Below the pieces are notes generated by a model that saw only the letters and a program-made list of their open reading frames with translations, had not been told where the DNA came from and did no database searches. Below, piece by piece: positions 53,731-62,281 of a DNA stretch of 64,000 bases (its first letter is position 1; each line of letters begins with the position of its first letter). The stretch covers positions 1 through 64,000 of the forward strand of contig JBBDJB010000045.1 in NCBI GenBank assembly GCA_040880125.1, given 5' to 3'. This DNA comes from JBBDJB01 sp040880125 (lineage in GTDB: Bacteria; Planctomycetota; Planctomycetia; Pirellulales; JBBDJB01). The position numbers were made by a program, and so were the translations under genes.

Positions 53731-55728
53731 ATGAAAGTCGATGCGGACCGGCTTACGGCGGCCTACCAGCGCGCACGCACGGACCTTCTCGCGGAGCGCA
53801 ACACGAAGGGGCACTGGGTTGGTGAGCTTTCCAGCTCTCCACTGGCCACGGCCACCGCGATCAGCGCCTTGGTACTGGCCGAACAGCACAGTCACGAAGT
53901 CGACGAACAATACACGATCGAGCAGGCGTATCAGTGCGATCTGAGTGAATTGATCGTCGGGGCGCTCCACTGGCTGGCCCGGCATCAAAACGCCGACGGC
54001 GGCTGGGGCGACACAGAGAAAAGCCTGTCGAACGTCGCCACGACGATGCTGGTCTGCGCCGCGTTTCACCTGACCGGCGTGCCGGTGAAATACAGTGACA
54101 TGCTGGTGCGGGCGGAGGAGTACCTGCGCGGCCAGGGATCGGGCGCGTTGCGGCGACGCTTCGGCCGCGACCACACGTTTACCGTGCCAATTCTCACTAA
54201 CTATGCGCTGGCCGATCTGGCGCCGTGGCGCGACGTGCCAACACTGCCCTTCGAGCTGGCGCGTCTACCGAGGTCGGCTTCCCGGTGGCTGCGAATGCCT
54301 TGGCTCGGCTACGTTACCCCGGCGCTTGTAGCCCTCGGCCAGGTGAAGTTTCACAACTCCCCGCCGGTAAACCCGATCGCGCGGATGGTCCGCAGCGCGT
54401 CGGTGGAACCGAGCCTGAAGTTACTGGAGCGAATGCAGCCGGAAAGCGGTGGTTTCTTTGAATCGACGCCGCTGACAAGCTTTGTCGTGATGAGCCTGGC
54501 TGGAATTGGCAAACCGGACCATCCCGTGTTGAGGCGCGGGGTGGAGTTCCTGCTGGCTTCAGTCCGGTCCGACGGCAGTTGGCCGATCGACACGAACCTG
54601 GCCACGTGGAACACGACGCTGGCGATCAACGCACTGGCGGCGGGTGGCGAATCACCGTTGGAAGAATGTCTCGACTGGTTGCTGCGTTGCCAGCACACTC
54701 AGGCGAATCCGGCTACTGGAATGGAGCCGGGTGGGTGGTCGTGGACAGATCTGTCCGGCGGAGTGCCAGACGTGGATGACACGGCCGGAGCACTTATGGC
54801 GCTGGCATTACATTACTCGCAAGGGCACGTTGGGAGTACAGGTAAAGACAGCAGCGGCCCACAAGTCATTGACCAGCCCCTGAAAGCCGATCTCCGTGAG
54901 CGCGTCGGGGCCGCGGCCGTGCTGGGCACCGAGTGGCTCATCAATCAACAGAACCGCGACGGCGGGTGGCCGACGTTTTGCCGTGGGCGGGGGAAGATGC
55001 CCTTTGATCGCAGCGCACCCGATCTGACCGCGCATGCCATGCGGGCGATCCGGGCGTGGCGGGAGATGTGGCGGAGCAGCCCGGTCCAAATGGCTGCGCG
55101 GGAAGCCGGCTTGATCGCTCGCTGCGATGCCGCTATTCGCGCCGGACTGCGATACCTGGCGGAAACGCAACGCGAAGATGGTGGCTGGCTGCCGATGTGG
55201 TTCGGCAATCAGCACGCCGAGAGCGAAGTCAATCCGGTCATCGGCACGGCGCGGGTGATCATGGCGCTGTGCGACCTGGACCAGCTTCACACGCCGGTCT
55301 GCCGCCGGGCTCTCGGCTTTCTCGTGTCCGTGCAGAACGCCAACGGCGGCTGGGGGGCCGGGCCGGCCGCGGTCGAGAGTGACATGCCGGATCAATATTC
55401 GTCCGTCGAAGAATCCGCACTGGCACTGGATGCGCTCTTGTGTGCGGCGGACGACGAAGAACTGCAAGTTTCGGTACAGCAAGGACTTGATTGGCTGGTT
55501 TTGGCCGTCGAGCAGGGGCGGCACCGGGAAACCTCGCCCGTAGGTTTTTCCTTCGCGAAGTTGTGGTATTATGAACGGCTCTATCCGTTGACCTTCGCCG
55601 CGTCAGCACTTGGGCACGCCGTTGCCCAACAGCGCCATCATCCCACCGCAAGCCTCCGCTCGACTCAGCCGGCGTATGTGAAACTGCCTGCTTCGGATCG
55701 CGACACACGCAAAGGCCCGAGACTTTGA
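53731..55728 (+). CDS. squalene-hopene-cyclase-like triterpene cyclase / prenyltransferase-fold protein
   Basis: 665 residues, near the usual 630-660 for squalene-hopene cyclases. The DxDD catalytic motif is present as VPDVDDTAGAL (D347, D349, D350), where cyclases protonate the terminal double bond. Several QW repeats are seen: QNADGGWGD (about 90), CQHTQANPATGMEPGGWSW, NQQNRDGGWPTFC, TQREDGGWLPMWFG, QNANGGWG. The N-terminal GHWVGELSSSPLATATAISALVL matches a planctomycete subgroup better than classical SHC. The C-terminal end (PVGFSFAKLWYYERLYPL) lacks the classical GTGFPGDFYLGY motif, so the product may differ. ATG 53731 is chosen; 25 extra codons lie upstream. The stop overlaps the next gene's TTG start by 4 bases, indicating translational coupling. 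Confidence 0.82.
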   Translation: MKVDADRLTAAYQRARTDLLAERNTKGHWVGELSSSPLATATAISALVLAEQHSHEVDEQYTIEQAYQCDLSELIVGALHWLARHQNADGGWGDTEKSLSNVATTMLVCAAFHLTGVPVKYSDMLVRAEEYLRGQGSGALRRRFGRDHTFTVPILTNYALADLAPWRDVPTLPFELARLPRSASRWLRMPWLGYVTPALVALGQVKFHNSPPVNPIARMVRSASVEPSLKLLERMQPESGGFFESTPLTSFVVMSLAGIGKPDHPVLRRGVEFLLASVRSDGSWPIDTNLATWNTTLAINALAAGGESPLEECLDWLLRCQHTQANPATGMEPGGWSWTDLSGGVPDVDDTAGALMALALHYSQGHVGSTGKDSSGPQVIDQPLKADLRERVGAAAVLGTEWLINQQNRDGGWPTFCRGRGKMPFDRSAPDLTAHAMRAIRAWREMWRSSPVQMAAREAGLIARCDAAIRAGLRYLAETQREDGGWLPMWFGNQHAESEVNPVIGTARVIMALCDLDQLHTPVCRRALGFLVSVQNANGGWGAGPAAVESDMPDQYSSVEESALALDALLCAADDEELQVSVQQGLDWLVLAVEQGRHRETSPVGFSFAKLWYYERLYPLTFAASALGHAVAQQRHHPTASLRSTQPAYVKLPASDRDTRKGPRL

Positions 55729-57608
55729 CGCCAGCATCCCCCGACGAGCACACCCGGGCCCCTGCACCAGGTGGCACCTCTTCCACAAGCGGTGAGCAGA
55801 ACTTGCAGGGTGGCCGGTTTCGTCGCGGGAAAAGGGGTGCGTTGAAAATTGTGCCCGAGGGAAAGGAATCCAGGGCGCGGATACGGGCGCGGTGCCGCAA
55901 GGTGGCCGCAGAGTTCGACAAGTCACAGCCGCTATCCACCGAAGAAATGGAAGTGGCCGCCCGGCAGTTGCTCGCGGAGATGGAACTGGGTGAAGGCTAC
56001 GTCGGCTGGACAATGGTCGTGTTGGCGTCGGAGTTCTGGCGGGACCAGGTAGCCGCCGTGCCACCCCGTCGGCGGCTGTTTCTGGTACCTCAGCGGATGG
56101 AGCACCTCGACAGTTGCGCGGGCGAATGCGATCGACTCCGCTTGGACGGCAAGCGGTGTGGGGCCTGCTGTATGGCTGAGTTTCAGAGCAAGGCCGAAGT
56201 ATTGGGCTACCAGGTGCTTGTCACCGAAGGATCGCCCCTGGTTCTACAGACCATCCTCAGCGGATCCGTCGACGCGATTGTCGGCGTGTCGTGTTTGAAC
56301 GTGCTGGAGAAGGCGATCGACAAGATCCTGCTGGCCGGCATTCCGTGCATGGCCGTGCCGCTGCTTTCGAACGACTGCAATGGCATGTCTGTCGACGAGG
56401 ATTGGGTTGAGGAGATGATCCGGTTAAGTCAGGGCGGCTCCGGCGTGCGGACTCGGACCTATCTGCATCTGATGCGGGCGGCAGATCGACTGTTCTCGCC
56501 GGAGGAACTGGAGCGGATCGCGCCGCGCTTGCGGCAGGGGCCATCGCTTTCGCAGGTCAACGGGCAAGGGCTCGGCGGCCTGGAACCGATCGCCGCCACC
56601 GAGGCGATCGCCTATGACTTTTTAACCAAGGGCGGCAAGCACTCGCGGCCTTTCATCACCCTGGCTGCCTATGACGCGCTCACCGGCGCCAAGGGGACCC
56701 AGGCGGACGGAGCGCGGCACCTTCGGTCTCTGCCGGATGCCATCCGCCGCACGGCATTGTCGATTGAGACTTTTCACAAGGCGTCGCTCGTGCACGATGA
56801 CGTCGAAGACGACGACGCCTTCCGCTACGGCGACCCCACGTTGCACCGCAAATTTGGCACGGCCACGGCCATCAACGTGGGCGACTACTTGATCGGGCTG
56901 GGTTACCGGCTGGTCAGCCGCGAAGCGGCCACGCTCGGGCCGGACGTGGTGAGCGACATTCTGGACTGCCTGGCCGACGCACACATGAAGTTGTCGGAAG
57001 GGCAGGGGGCCGAACTGGTGTGGCGGGACGCCCGCGACAAGTCGCTCAAGCCGAGCGATGCCCTGGCGATCTACGCCCTGAAGACGGCCCCGGCGTTCGA
57101 GGCGGCGCTCTACTCCGGCTTGCGACTGGCCGGTCCGGCGGAGCAGTACCTGGAACCGGTGAAGCAGCTTGCCAAGAATTTGGGCGTCGCGTTTCAGATC
57201 CTCAACGACCTGAAAGACTGGCACGGCGACGAAAACAATAAGCGGGCCTCCGGCGGAGACGTATTCGGGGGGCGGCCTACCGTGTTGTGGGCGCTGGCGC
57301 TAGAGTCGCTGTCGGACGAAGATCGAGCCGACATGGTATCGCTGATCGACTGCGATGTCGCGGATCGGGAGACGTTGCTCCGCGTGCGGCAGCTTTATAT
57401 GTCGGCCGGAGTATTTGAAACGGCCGGCCAGTTAGTCGATGATTATCAAAAGCGGGCGGAGGATATCGCCAAAGGGTTTCAGCCCGGCGACCTTCGCCGG
57501 CTGTTGTATTACCTGATCGATACGGTGTTGGAGCGCCCCGCCGAACCGGTCTCTGCGATCGTATCGACTTCCCTCCAAACGGAACTGAGTGTGGCCGCCA
57601 AGTCGTAA
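55725..57608 (+). CDS. DUF116 / polyprenyl synthase fusion
   Basis: 627 residues if started at the TTG at 55725 (GTG 55852 is an alternative start). The N-terminal part (about 60-260) is DUF116-like: LVPQRMEHLDSCAGECDRL, GKRCGACCMAEFQSKAEVLGY, VSCLNVLEKAIDKILLAGIPCMAVPL, with a cysteine cluster suited to a metal or iron-sulfur site. The C-terminal part (about 285-600) is a trans-isoprenyl diphosphate synthase: GGKHSRPFITL, the first Asp-rich motif LVHDDVEDDDAF (D358, D359, D362), MKLSEGQGAELVW, and a second motif FQILNDLKDWHGDE. Typical synthases are about 300 residues, so the added domain is notable. It should supply a linear polyprenyl diphosphate, likely used by the cyclase upstream or attached to an aromatic head. 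Confidence 0.85.
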   Translation: MTPASPDEHTRAPAPGGTSSTSGEQNLQGGRFRRGKRGALKIVPEGKESRARIRARCRKVAAEFDKSQPLSTEEMEVAARQLLAEMELGEGYVGWTMVVLASEFWRDQVAAVPPRRRLFLVPQRMEHLDSCAGECDRLRLDGKRCGACCMAEFQSKAEVLGYQVLVTEGSPLVLQTILSGSVDAIVGVSCLNVLEKAIDKILLAGIPCMAVPLLSNDCNGMSVDEDWVEEMIRLSQGGSGVRTRTYLHLMRAADRLFSPEELERIAPRLRQGPSLSQVNGQGLGGLEPIAATEAIAYDFLTKGGKHSRPFITLAAYDALTGAKGTQADGARHLRSLPDAIRRTALSIETFHKASLVHDDVEDDDAFRYGDPTLHRKFGTATAINVGDYLIGLGYRLVSREAATLGPDVVSDILDCLADAHMKLSEGQGAELVWRDARDKSLKPSDALAIYALKTAPAFEAALYSGLRLAGPAEQYLEPVKQLAKNLGVAFQILNDLKDWHGDENNKRASGGDVFGGRPTVLWALALESLSDEDRADMVSLIDCDVADRETLLRVRQLYMSAGVFETAGQLVDDYQKRAEDIAKGFQPGDLRRLLYYLIDTVLERPAEPVSAIVSTSLQTELSVAAKS

Positions 57609-57669
57609 CCGCGCCGGTGAAGCACGGTCAGCGACTGCCGAGCGTCCGCCTCCTGTCGCGAGACGGAAC

Positions 57670-58215
57670 GTGAAAGAATCCCACGCTGTGACCGCCGACC
57701 TGCCGACGCTGGCCAAACTGTTTTATGCCTCGCCCGATCAATTGGGCACGTTTGAGCGCGTGGCCGCCGAGGCGATGCCTCGGCGATTTCGGGAGCTGCT
57801 AGCGCACGACAACCACATGACGGTCACGGTGGAGTCGTTTCACGACAGCCCGGTGGACGTCCAAGTGCTGGAAAAGCAAATCTCGCCAAAGGCGTATGCC
57901 CGCAAGATTCTCCTCACGCGGCAATCGGACGGGAGCGTCGTTCAGTACGGAATCATGCGCGTGCTGAAGGCCCATCTGAGCGAAGCGGTGCGCCGCGACA
58001 TCGAGAGCGAAGCGGTTCCGCTGGGCCGCATCCTGATCGAGCACAACTTGTTGCGGCAGGTGGAACTGGTGGCGCTGTGGAAGGTGACTCCAGGCGATGA
58101 GTTGCAACAGTTGTTATTGATGGAGCCCGAGGACATCACTTACGGCCGCACCGCTCTGATTCACGTCGCGGGCGAGCCGGCTGTGCAGTTGCTGGAGATC
58201 GTTACCCCGCGATGA
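57670..58215 (+). CDS. chorismate-lyase-like protein (UbiC fold)
   Basis: 181 residues from GTG 57670 (a GTG at 57688 is also possible); the next codons give VTADLPTLAKLFY. It aligns to the UbiC fold: ARKILLTRQSDGSVVQYGIMRV (Arg where UbiC has its substrate-binding Arg), then PLGRILIEHNLLRQVEL like UbiC PLGRxL..LTR, and a C-terminal YGRTALIHVAGEPAVQLLEIVTP matching the [21 protein letters not shown] segment, with the catalytic-type Glu retained. UbiC splits chorismate to 4-hydroxybenzoate and pyruvate. Following a prenyl synthase, this suggests a prenylated aromatic product, but the true substrate is unverified. It lies 61 bases after the fusion gene. Confidence 0.72.
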   Translation: MKESHAVTADLPTLAKLFYASPDQLGTFERVAAEAMPRRFRELLAHDNHMTVTVESFHDSPVDVQVLEKQISPKAYARKILLTRQSDGSVVQYGIMRVLKAHLSEAVRRDIESEAVPLGRILIEHNLLRQVELVALWKVTPGDELQQLLLMEPEDITYGRTALIHVAGEPAVQLLEIVTPR

Positions 58216-58522
58216 CGGCAGGGCGCAGTATCACAGAACCGTAAAGGCTCAAGCGATCTCCCTTATGCAATGCCCGATGCGGCTGCATGGTTGTGAGCGC
58301 CGGGTAGCTGCTGCAGCAAAGACCGGTGCACAGACATTCGTGTCGGTGAGGACCGCTGCCGCGGCTCGCCGGTCAGAAATCTCACCGCAGTAGTCATAGC
58401 TCTCACCAGTTCAGCTAAGCACTTTCCGCTGCACGCCCGGGTCCCCCGGAAACTGGTTACCCGAGGGCACATCGGGTACACTGTTTGCCGGTGACTTCTT
58501 CCTCCTCCTACGCGCAGGACTC
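58216..58522. other. intergenic region before the DUF3311/symporter pair
   Basis: 307 bases with no gene. It contains the degenerate fourth copy of the CACAGACA palindrome (58326-58351) and presumably the promoter of the symporter operon, which was not identified. Confidence 0.4.
58326..58351. repeat. dispersed palindrome, copy 4 (degenerate)
   Basis: GTGCACAGACA-TTCG-TGTCGGTGAGG. The left arm matches the family at 194-216, 613-639 and 30579-30604; the right arm has diverged. Confidence 0.4.
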
Positions 58523-58753
58523 ATGAAATACTTCGTCTGGTTCCTCGTCGTGCTGTTGCTCATACTGCATCAGGACAATTGGTTTTGGGACGACCCCACG
58601 CTGGTGTTCGGCTTCCTGCCTATCACGCTGCTGTACCACGCCTGCATCTCGCTGGCGGCCGGTTTCACCTGGTATCTGGCGACGATCTTCTGCTGGCCAC
58701 CCGAGTTGGAATCGCCTCCGCAGGATACGCGGCAAGGAGGTGACGCAGCATGA
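58523..58753 (+). CDS. DUF3311 small membrane protein
   Basis: 76 residues with two membrane spans (about 4-20, 31-58): MKYFVWFLVVLLLILHQDNWFWDDPTLVFGFLPITLLYHACISL matches the DUF3311 pattern (in pieces HQDNWFW, GFLPITLLYHA). Proteins of this family are almost always encoded directly before a sodium:solute symporter, exactly as here, where the stop codon overlaps the symporter ATG. It is presumed to be an accessory subunit of that transporter. Confidence 0.88.
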   Translation: MKYFVWFLVVLLLILHQDNWFWDDPTLVFGFLPITLLYHACISLAAGFTWYLATIFCWPPELESPPQDTRQGGDAA

Positions 58754-60765
58754 CGCAGCTCATTATTATCATCCTGTACCTGATTTTGCTTTTGGCGCTC
58801 GGCGTCGTGGCCAGCCGGATGTTTCGCGGCACGTCGGAAGACTACATGCTGGCCAGTCATTCGATTGGTCCGTTTCTGCTGTTGATGTCGCTGTTCGGGA
58901 CGACCATGACCGCCTTCGCGCTGGTCGGGTCGACCGGCGAGGCCTTTAAGGAAGGGGTCGGCGTTTACGGCCAGCTCGCTTCCTCCAGCGGCATCATCCA
59001 TTCGCTGTGCTTCTTTCTCATCGGCGTAAAGCTGTGGGGATTTGGCCGCAAGTACGGCTACCGAACGCAGATTCAATACTTCCGCGATCGGCTGGACGCC
59101 GACCACTTCGGCCTGCTGTTGTTCCCGATTCTTGTGGGCTTGGTGATTCCGTATCTGTTGATCGGCGTGATCTCGTCCGGGACCGTCATCAACAGCGTGA
59201 CCGAAGGCGCCTTCACCAGTTCCTATTTCGCCAATTACGACTACGGCGTGCCGATGTGGCTCGGCTCGCTGGCCATCTGCGTCGTCGTGCTGCTTTACGT
59301 GTTTTCCGGGGGCATGCGCGGGACGGCCTGGGCCAACGCCTTTCAGACCATGATCTTCATGGTGCTGGGCATCGTGACCTTCATCTTCATCGCGGACCGT
59401 TTGGGCGGCGAGCAGGCGGCCAGTCAGGCGGTGCTGGAGAAGCATCCCACCAAGCTGATGCGTACCGTCGCTCCAGAAGAGGAGATCAGCTACGAACACG
59501 CCATGGCCGCCTGGGAAGGCCTGGCGCAATACAACTGGGCCGTCGAGAATCGCGGGCTGCAGCTCACGCCCGAGCAGTTGCAAGAAGCTCGCGACGCGTT
59601 CCCCGCTCGCATGCCCGGCTGGGAAGGCCGCGCGGAAGCCGACTACGCGCTCAATCAAGGCATGTTCGAGCTTACGCCCGAAGAGCGTCAGCAAGCGCTG
59701 ATCGCCCAGGACGACCGCGTCATTCCGACGGGCACCTTGGTGCTGGACGCAGCAGGAAATCCGCTGCCGCTGTCGGCATTCCCGCGCTCGGAAGATTGGG
59801 CGCGAAACGCCCTGCAGGCGTACGAAGCGCGGATTGGCCATCCCGACGAACTGCTCGATCCGGAGGATCCTTCCGCCGGCACCAAGTGGACCCGCAAGCG
59901 GGCGCTGGGCATGTATCGGGCCACACGCTGGGCCCCGGAAGAGGTGCACACGCTGGGGAAACTGACCTTCTTCACGTATCTGCTGGTGCCGCTTTCGGTC
60001 GGGATGTTCCCGCACCTGTTTCAACATTGGTTGACGGCCCGCAGCGCGGGCAGCTTTAAGCTGGCGGTCGTGCTGCACCCGATCTTCATCATGATTGTCT
60101 GGGTTCCCTGCGTGCTGGTCGGGGTGTGGGCCACTTCGGCCACCTTGGACGGCCGCTCGCTCATTCCACCGCATTTTCCCGCCAATGCCGTGCTCGCCAA
60201 GATGGTGGCCGATCTGTCGGGCCCCGTGCTGGGCGGGCTTCTGACCGCGGGGATTTTGGCGGCCATTATGTCCTCGCTGGACAGCCAGTTTCTGGCCATC
60301 GGAACAATGTTCACCAACGACATGGTCCTGCACTACAGCCCGCAAAACGAATTCAGCGAACGGAAGAAAGTCTTGATCGCCCGTTCGTTCATCGTGGGCA
60401 TCGTGGCGATCACGTACGCCTTCAGCCTGTTCGAGCCGCGGCGGGTGTTCACGCTGGGCGTGTGGTGCTTCTCTGGCTTTTCCGCCCTTTTTCCGCTGGT
60501 GTTCGCATCGGTGTATTGGAGGCGGTTGTCGGTCGCCGGCGCGTACGCCAGCGTGGTGGCGGCGGTAGCGTCCTGGGTGTACTTCTTTTATCAATCGAAG
60601 TTCGGCGCCGTCCCGGATTACACGTTCGATCTGACGATCGCCGGCGAAAAGTACTCCATGATGCCGGTGGCGCCGATCTTCGCGGCGTCGACCGCGGCGC
60701 TGATCCTGGTCTCGCTGGTGACGCGCCCGCCGAGCGAGCGCACGCTGGCCAAGTTCTTTGACTGA
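58750..60765 (+). CDS. sodium:solute symporter (SSS family)
   Basis: 671 residues with about 13 membrane spans. Landmarks: the N-terminal ASRMFRGTSEDYMLASHSIGPF, LFGTTMTAFALVGSTGEAFKEGVGVYG, VLLYVFSGGMRGTAWANAFQTMIFM (the sodium-symporter signature region), and GGLLTAGILAAIMSSLDSQFLAIGTMFTNDM. Unlike most members (about 500-560 residues) it carries an extra hydrophilic insert of roughly 170 residues between about positions 230 and 405, rich in Glu/Ala, with two related LTPEQLQEARDAFPARMPG / LTPEERQQALIAQD segments. It overlaps the DUF3311 gene by 4 bases. Solute unknown. Confidence 0.9.
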   Translation: MTQLIIIILYLILLLALGVVASRMFRGTSEDYMLASHSIGPFLLLMSLFGTTMTAFALVGSTGEAFKEGVGVYGQLASSSGIIHSLCFFLIGVKLWGFGRKYGYRTQIQYFRDRLDADHFGLLLFPILVGLVIPYLLIGVISSGTVINSVTEGAFTSSYFANYDYGVPMWLGSLAICVVVLLYVFSGGMRGTAWANAFQTMIFMVLGIVTFIFIADRLGGEQAASQAVLEKHPTKLMRTVAPEEEISYEHAMAAWEGLAQYNWAVENRGLQLTPEQLQEARDAFPARMPGWEGRAEADYALNQGMFELTPEERQQALIAQDDRVIPTGTLVLDAAGNPLPLSAFPRSEDWARNALQAYEARIGHPDELLDPEDPSAGTKWTRKRALGMYRATRWAPEEVHTLGKLTFFTYLLVPLSVGMFPHLFQHWLTARSAGSFKLAVVLHPIFIMIVWVPCVLVGVWATSATLDGRSLIPPHFPANAVLAKMVADLSGPVLGGLLTAGILAAIMSSLDSQFLAIGTMFTNDMVLHYSPQNEFSERKKVLIARSFIVGIVAITYAFSLFEPRRVFTLGVWCFSGFSALFPLVFASVYWRRLSVAGAYASVVAAVASWVYFFYQSKFGAVPDYTFDLTIAGEKYSMMPVAPIFAASTAALILVSLVTRPPSERTLAKFFD

Positions 60766-60781
60766 GCCTACGGCCGCAAGC

Positions 60782-62113
60782 ATGAGAATCGCGTATCTTG
60801 CTGCGGGCGCCGCCGGGATGTACTGCGGAAGCTGCCTGCACGACAACACGCTGGCGGCTGCCCTGCGCAAGGCGGGCGAGGACATCCTGCTCGTGCCCAC
60901 CTATACGCCCCTGCGCACTGACGAGGAAGACGTCAGCCTGCCGCGGGTGTTCTTCGGTGGGATCAATGTCTATCTCCAGCAGAAGTTCCCGCTGTTCCGG
61001 CGCACTCCCTGGTGGCTGGACCGGGTACTGGATCGGCCTCGCATGCTCGCGCGGCTGGCTTCCAGAGCCTCCAGCGTCAGCGCCGCGGAATTGGGTGACA
61101 TGACCGTGTCGATGCTACAGGGCGAACACGGGCACCAGAAGAAAGAGCTCGACAAGCTGCTGTACTGGCTGGAGCAGGACGTGCGGCCCGAGGTGATTCA
61201 CCTGTCCAACGCACTGTTAACCGGCATGGCTCCGCGGCTGAAGGAGCGAATTGGAGCCCCCATCGTCTGTTCGCTCTCCGGCGAGGATATCTTTACGGAA
61301 AACTTGACGCCGCCGTATTACGACCAGGCCCGCGCACTGTTGCGGCAAAACTGTCTGCACGTCGACGCCTTCGTCGCGCTGAACAACTACTACGCCGCGT
61401 ACATGGTGGAGTACCTCGGCATCGAGCGGGACCGGATTCATGTCATTCAGCACGGGCTGAATCTCCAAGGACACGGCACGCGGCGCACGCGCACCGCCGA
61501 CGAGCCGCTGGCGATCGGCTATTTTGCGCGGGTGTGTCCGGACAAGGGGCTGCACCTGCTGGCCGAGGCCTTCGCCAGCCTAGCGCGGGATGCGTCGCTG
61601 CCGCCCTTGCGACTGCGCGTGGCCGGCTACTTGGGGCCGAGCGATCGGCGGTACCTGGCGGAAATCGAAATCAAACTCAAGCGCCAGGGACTGGCGGACC
61701 GTTACGAGTACGCGGGGCAGTTGGACCGCGCGGAGAAGATCGACTTCTTGCAGTCGCTCGACGTGTTCAGCGTGCCCGCGGTGTACCGGGAGAGCAAGGG
61801 CATCTCCGTCCTCGAGGCGATGGCCAATGCGGTGCCGGTGGTGGTGCCGGAGCACGGCACGTATCCGGAACTGATCGAGCTGACCGGAGGCGGCCTACTC
61901 TGCCGGCCGCACGATGCGGCGTCGTTGGCCGATTCCCTGGCCCGGCTGATTGCCAGTCCGCAGCAAGCCGACGAGATGGGCCGGCGGGGGCAAGCGGCCA
62001 TTCGAGAACAGTTCGAAGCCGGGCGAATGGCGGCCAAGACAGCGGCACTATACCGGCAGGTCATCGAGCAGCGGGAGGTGCGCCCGATTGCCAGCGGTCC
62101 CCAGCCCGACTAG
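60782..62113 (+). CDS. glycosyltransferase family 4/GT1-type
   Basis: 443 residues from ATG 60782 (MRIAYLAAGAAGMYCGSCLHDN); a TTG at 60758 would overlap the symporter end. GT-B fold: the N-terminal donor/acceptor half carries GGINVYLQQKFPLF; the C-terminal half holds the nucleotide-sugar part IGYFARVCPDKGLHLLAEAFA and the typical ExxGxxxxE-like VYRESKGISVLEAMANAVPVVVPEHGTYPELI. The Cys-rich MYCGSCLHDN start is seen in a planctomycete subgroup. Sugar and acceptor unknown; it could decorate a lipid or cell-surface polymer. Confidence 0.9.
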   Translation: MRIAYLAAGAAGMYCGSCLHDNTLAAALRKAGEDILLVPTYTPLRTDEEDVSLPRVFFGGINVYLQQKFPLFRRTPWWLDRVLDRPRMLARLASRASSVSAAELGDMTVSMLQGEHGHQKKELDKLLYWLEQDVRPEVIHLSNALLTGMAPRLKERIGAPIVCSLSGEDIFTENLTPPYYDQARALLRQNCLHVDAFVALNNYYAAYMVEYLGIERDRIHVIQHGLNLQGHGTRRTRTADEPLAIGYFARVCPDKGLHLLAEAFASLARDASLPPLRLRVAGYLGPSDRRYLAEIEIKLKRQGLADRYEYAGQLDRAEKIDFLQSLDVFSVPAVYRESKGISVLEAMANAVPVVVPEHGTYPELIELTGGGLLCRPHDAASLADSLARLIASPQQADEMGRRGQAAIREQFEAGRMAAKTAALYRQVIEQREVRPIASGPQPD

Positions 62114-62160
62114 TCGGCCGTTTCCCGACAATCTCGGCCGGATTCGGTGCACCGCCCGCC

Positions 62161-62188
62161 TTGCCCGATGCCGGCAAGCTGTTACAAT
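62161..62188 (+). promoter_or_regulatory. candidate promoter of rpsR
   Basis: TTGCCC at 62161-62166 and TACAAT at 62183-62188, 16 bases apart, a fair sigma-70-type pair about 95 bases before the rpsR start. Not tested. Confidence 0.4.
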
Positions 62189-62281
62189 CAGTGATTCGCC
62201 CCGTTCCGGAAGCCTGTTCCGGCAACTGGCCGATCCCAGTACCGCCGTGTTACTTCGTTTCTCCACCGAATAGAATCTCCC

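Noticed and set aside
58570..60900. Minus-strand open frame of 776 codons opposite the symporter
   Set aside because: Charged His/Arg/Gln-rich translation without domains, exactly antisense to a membrane protein gene.
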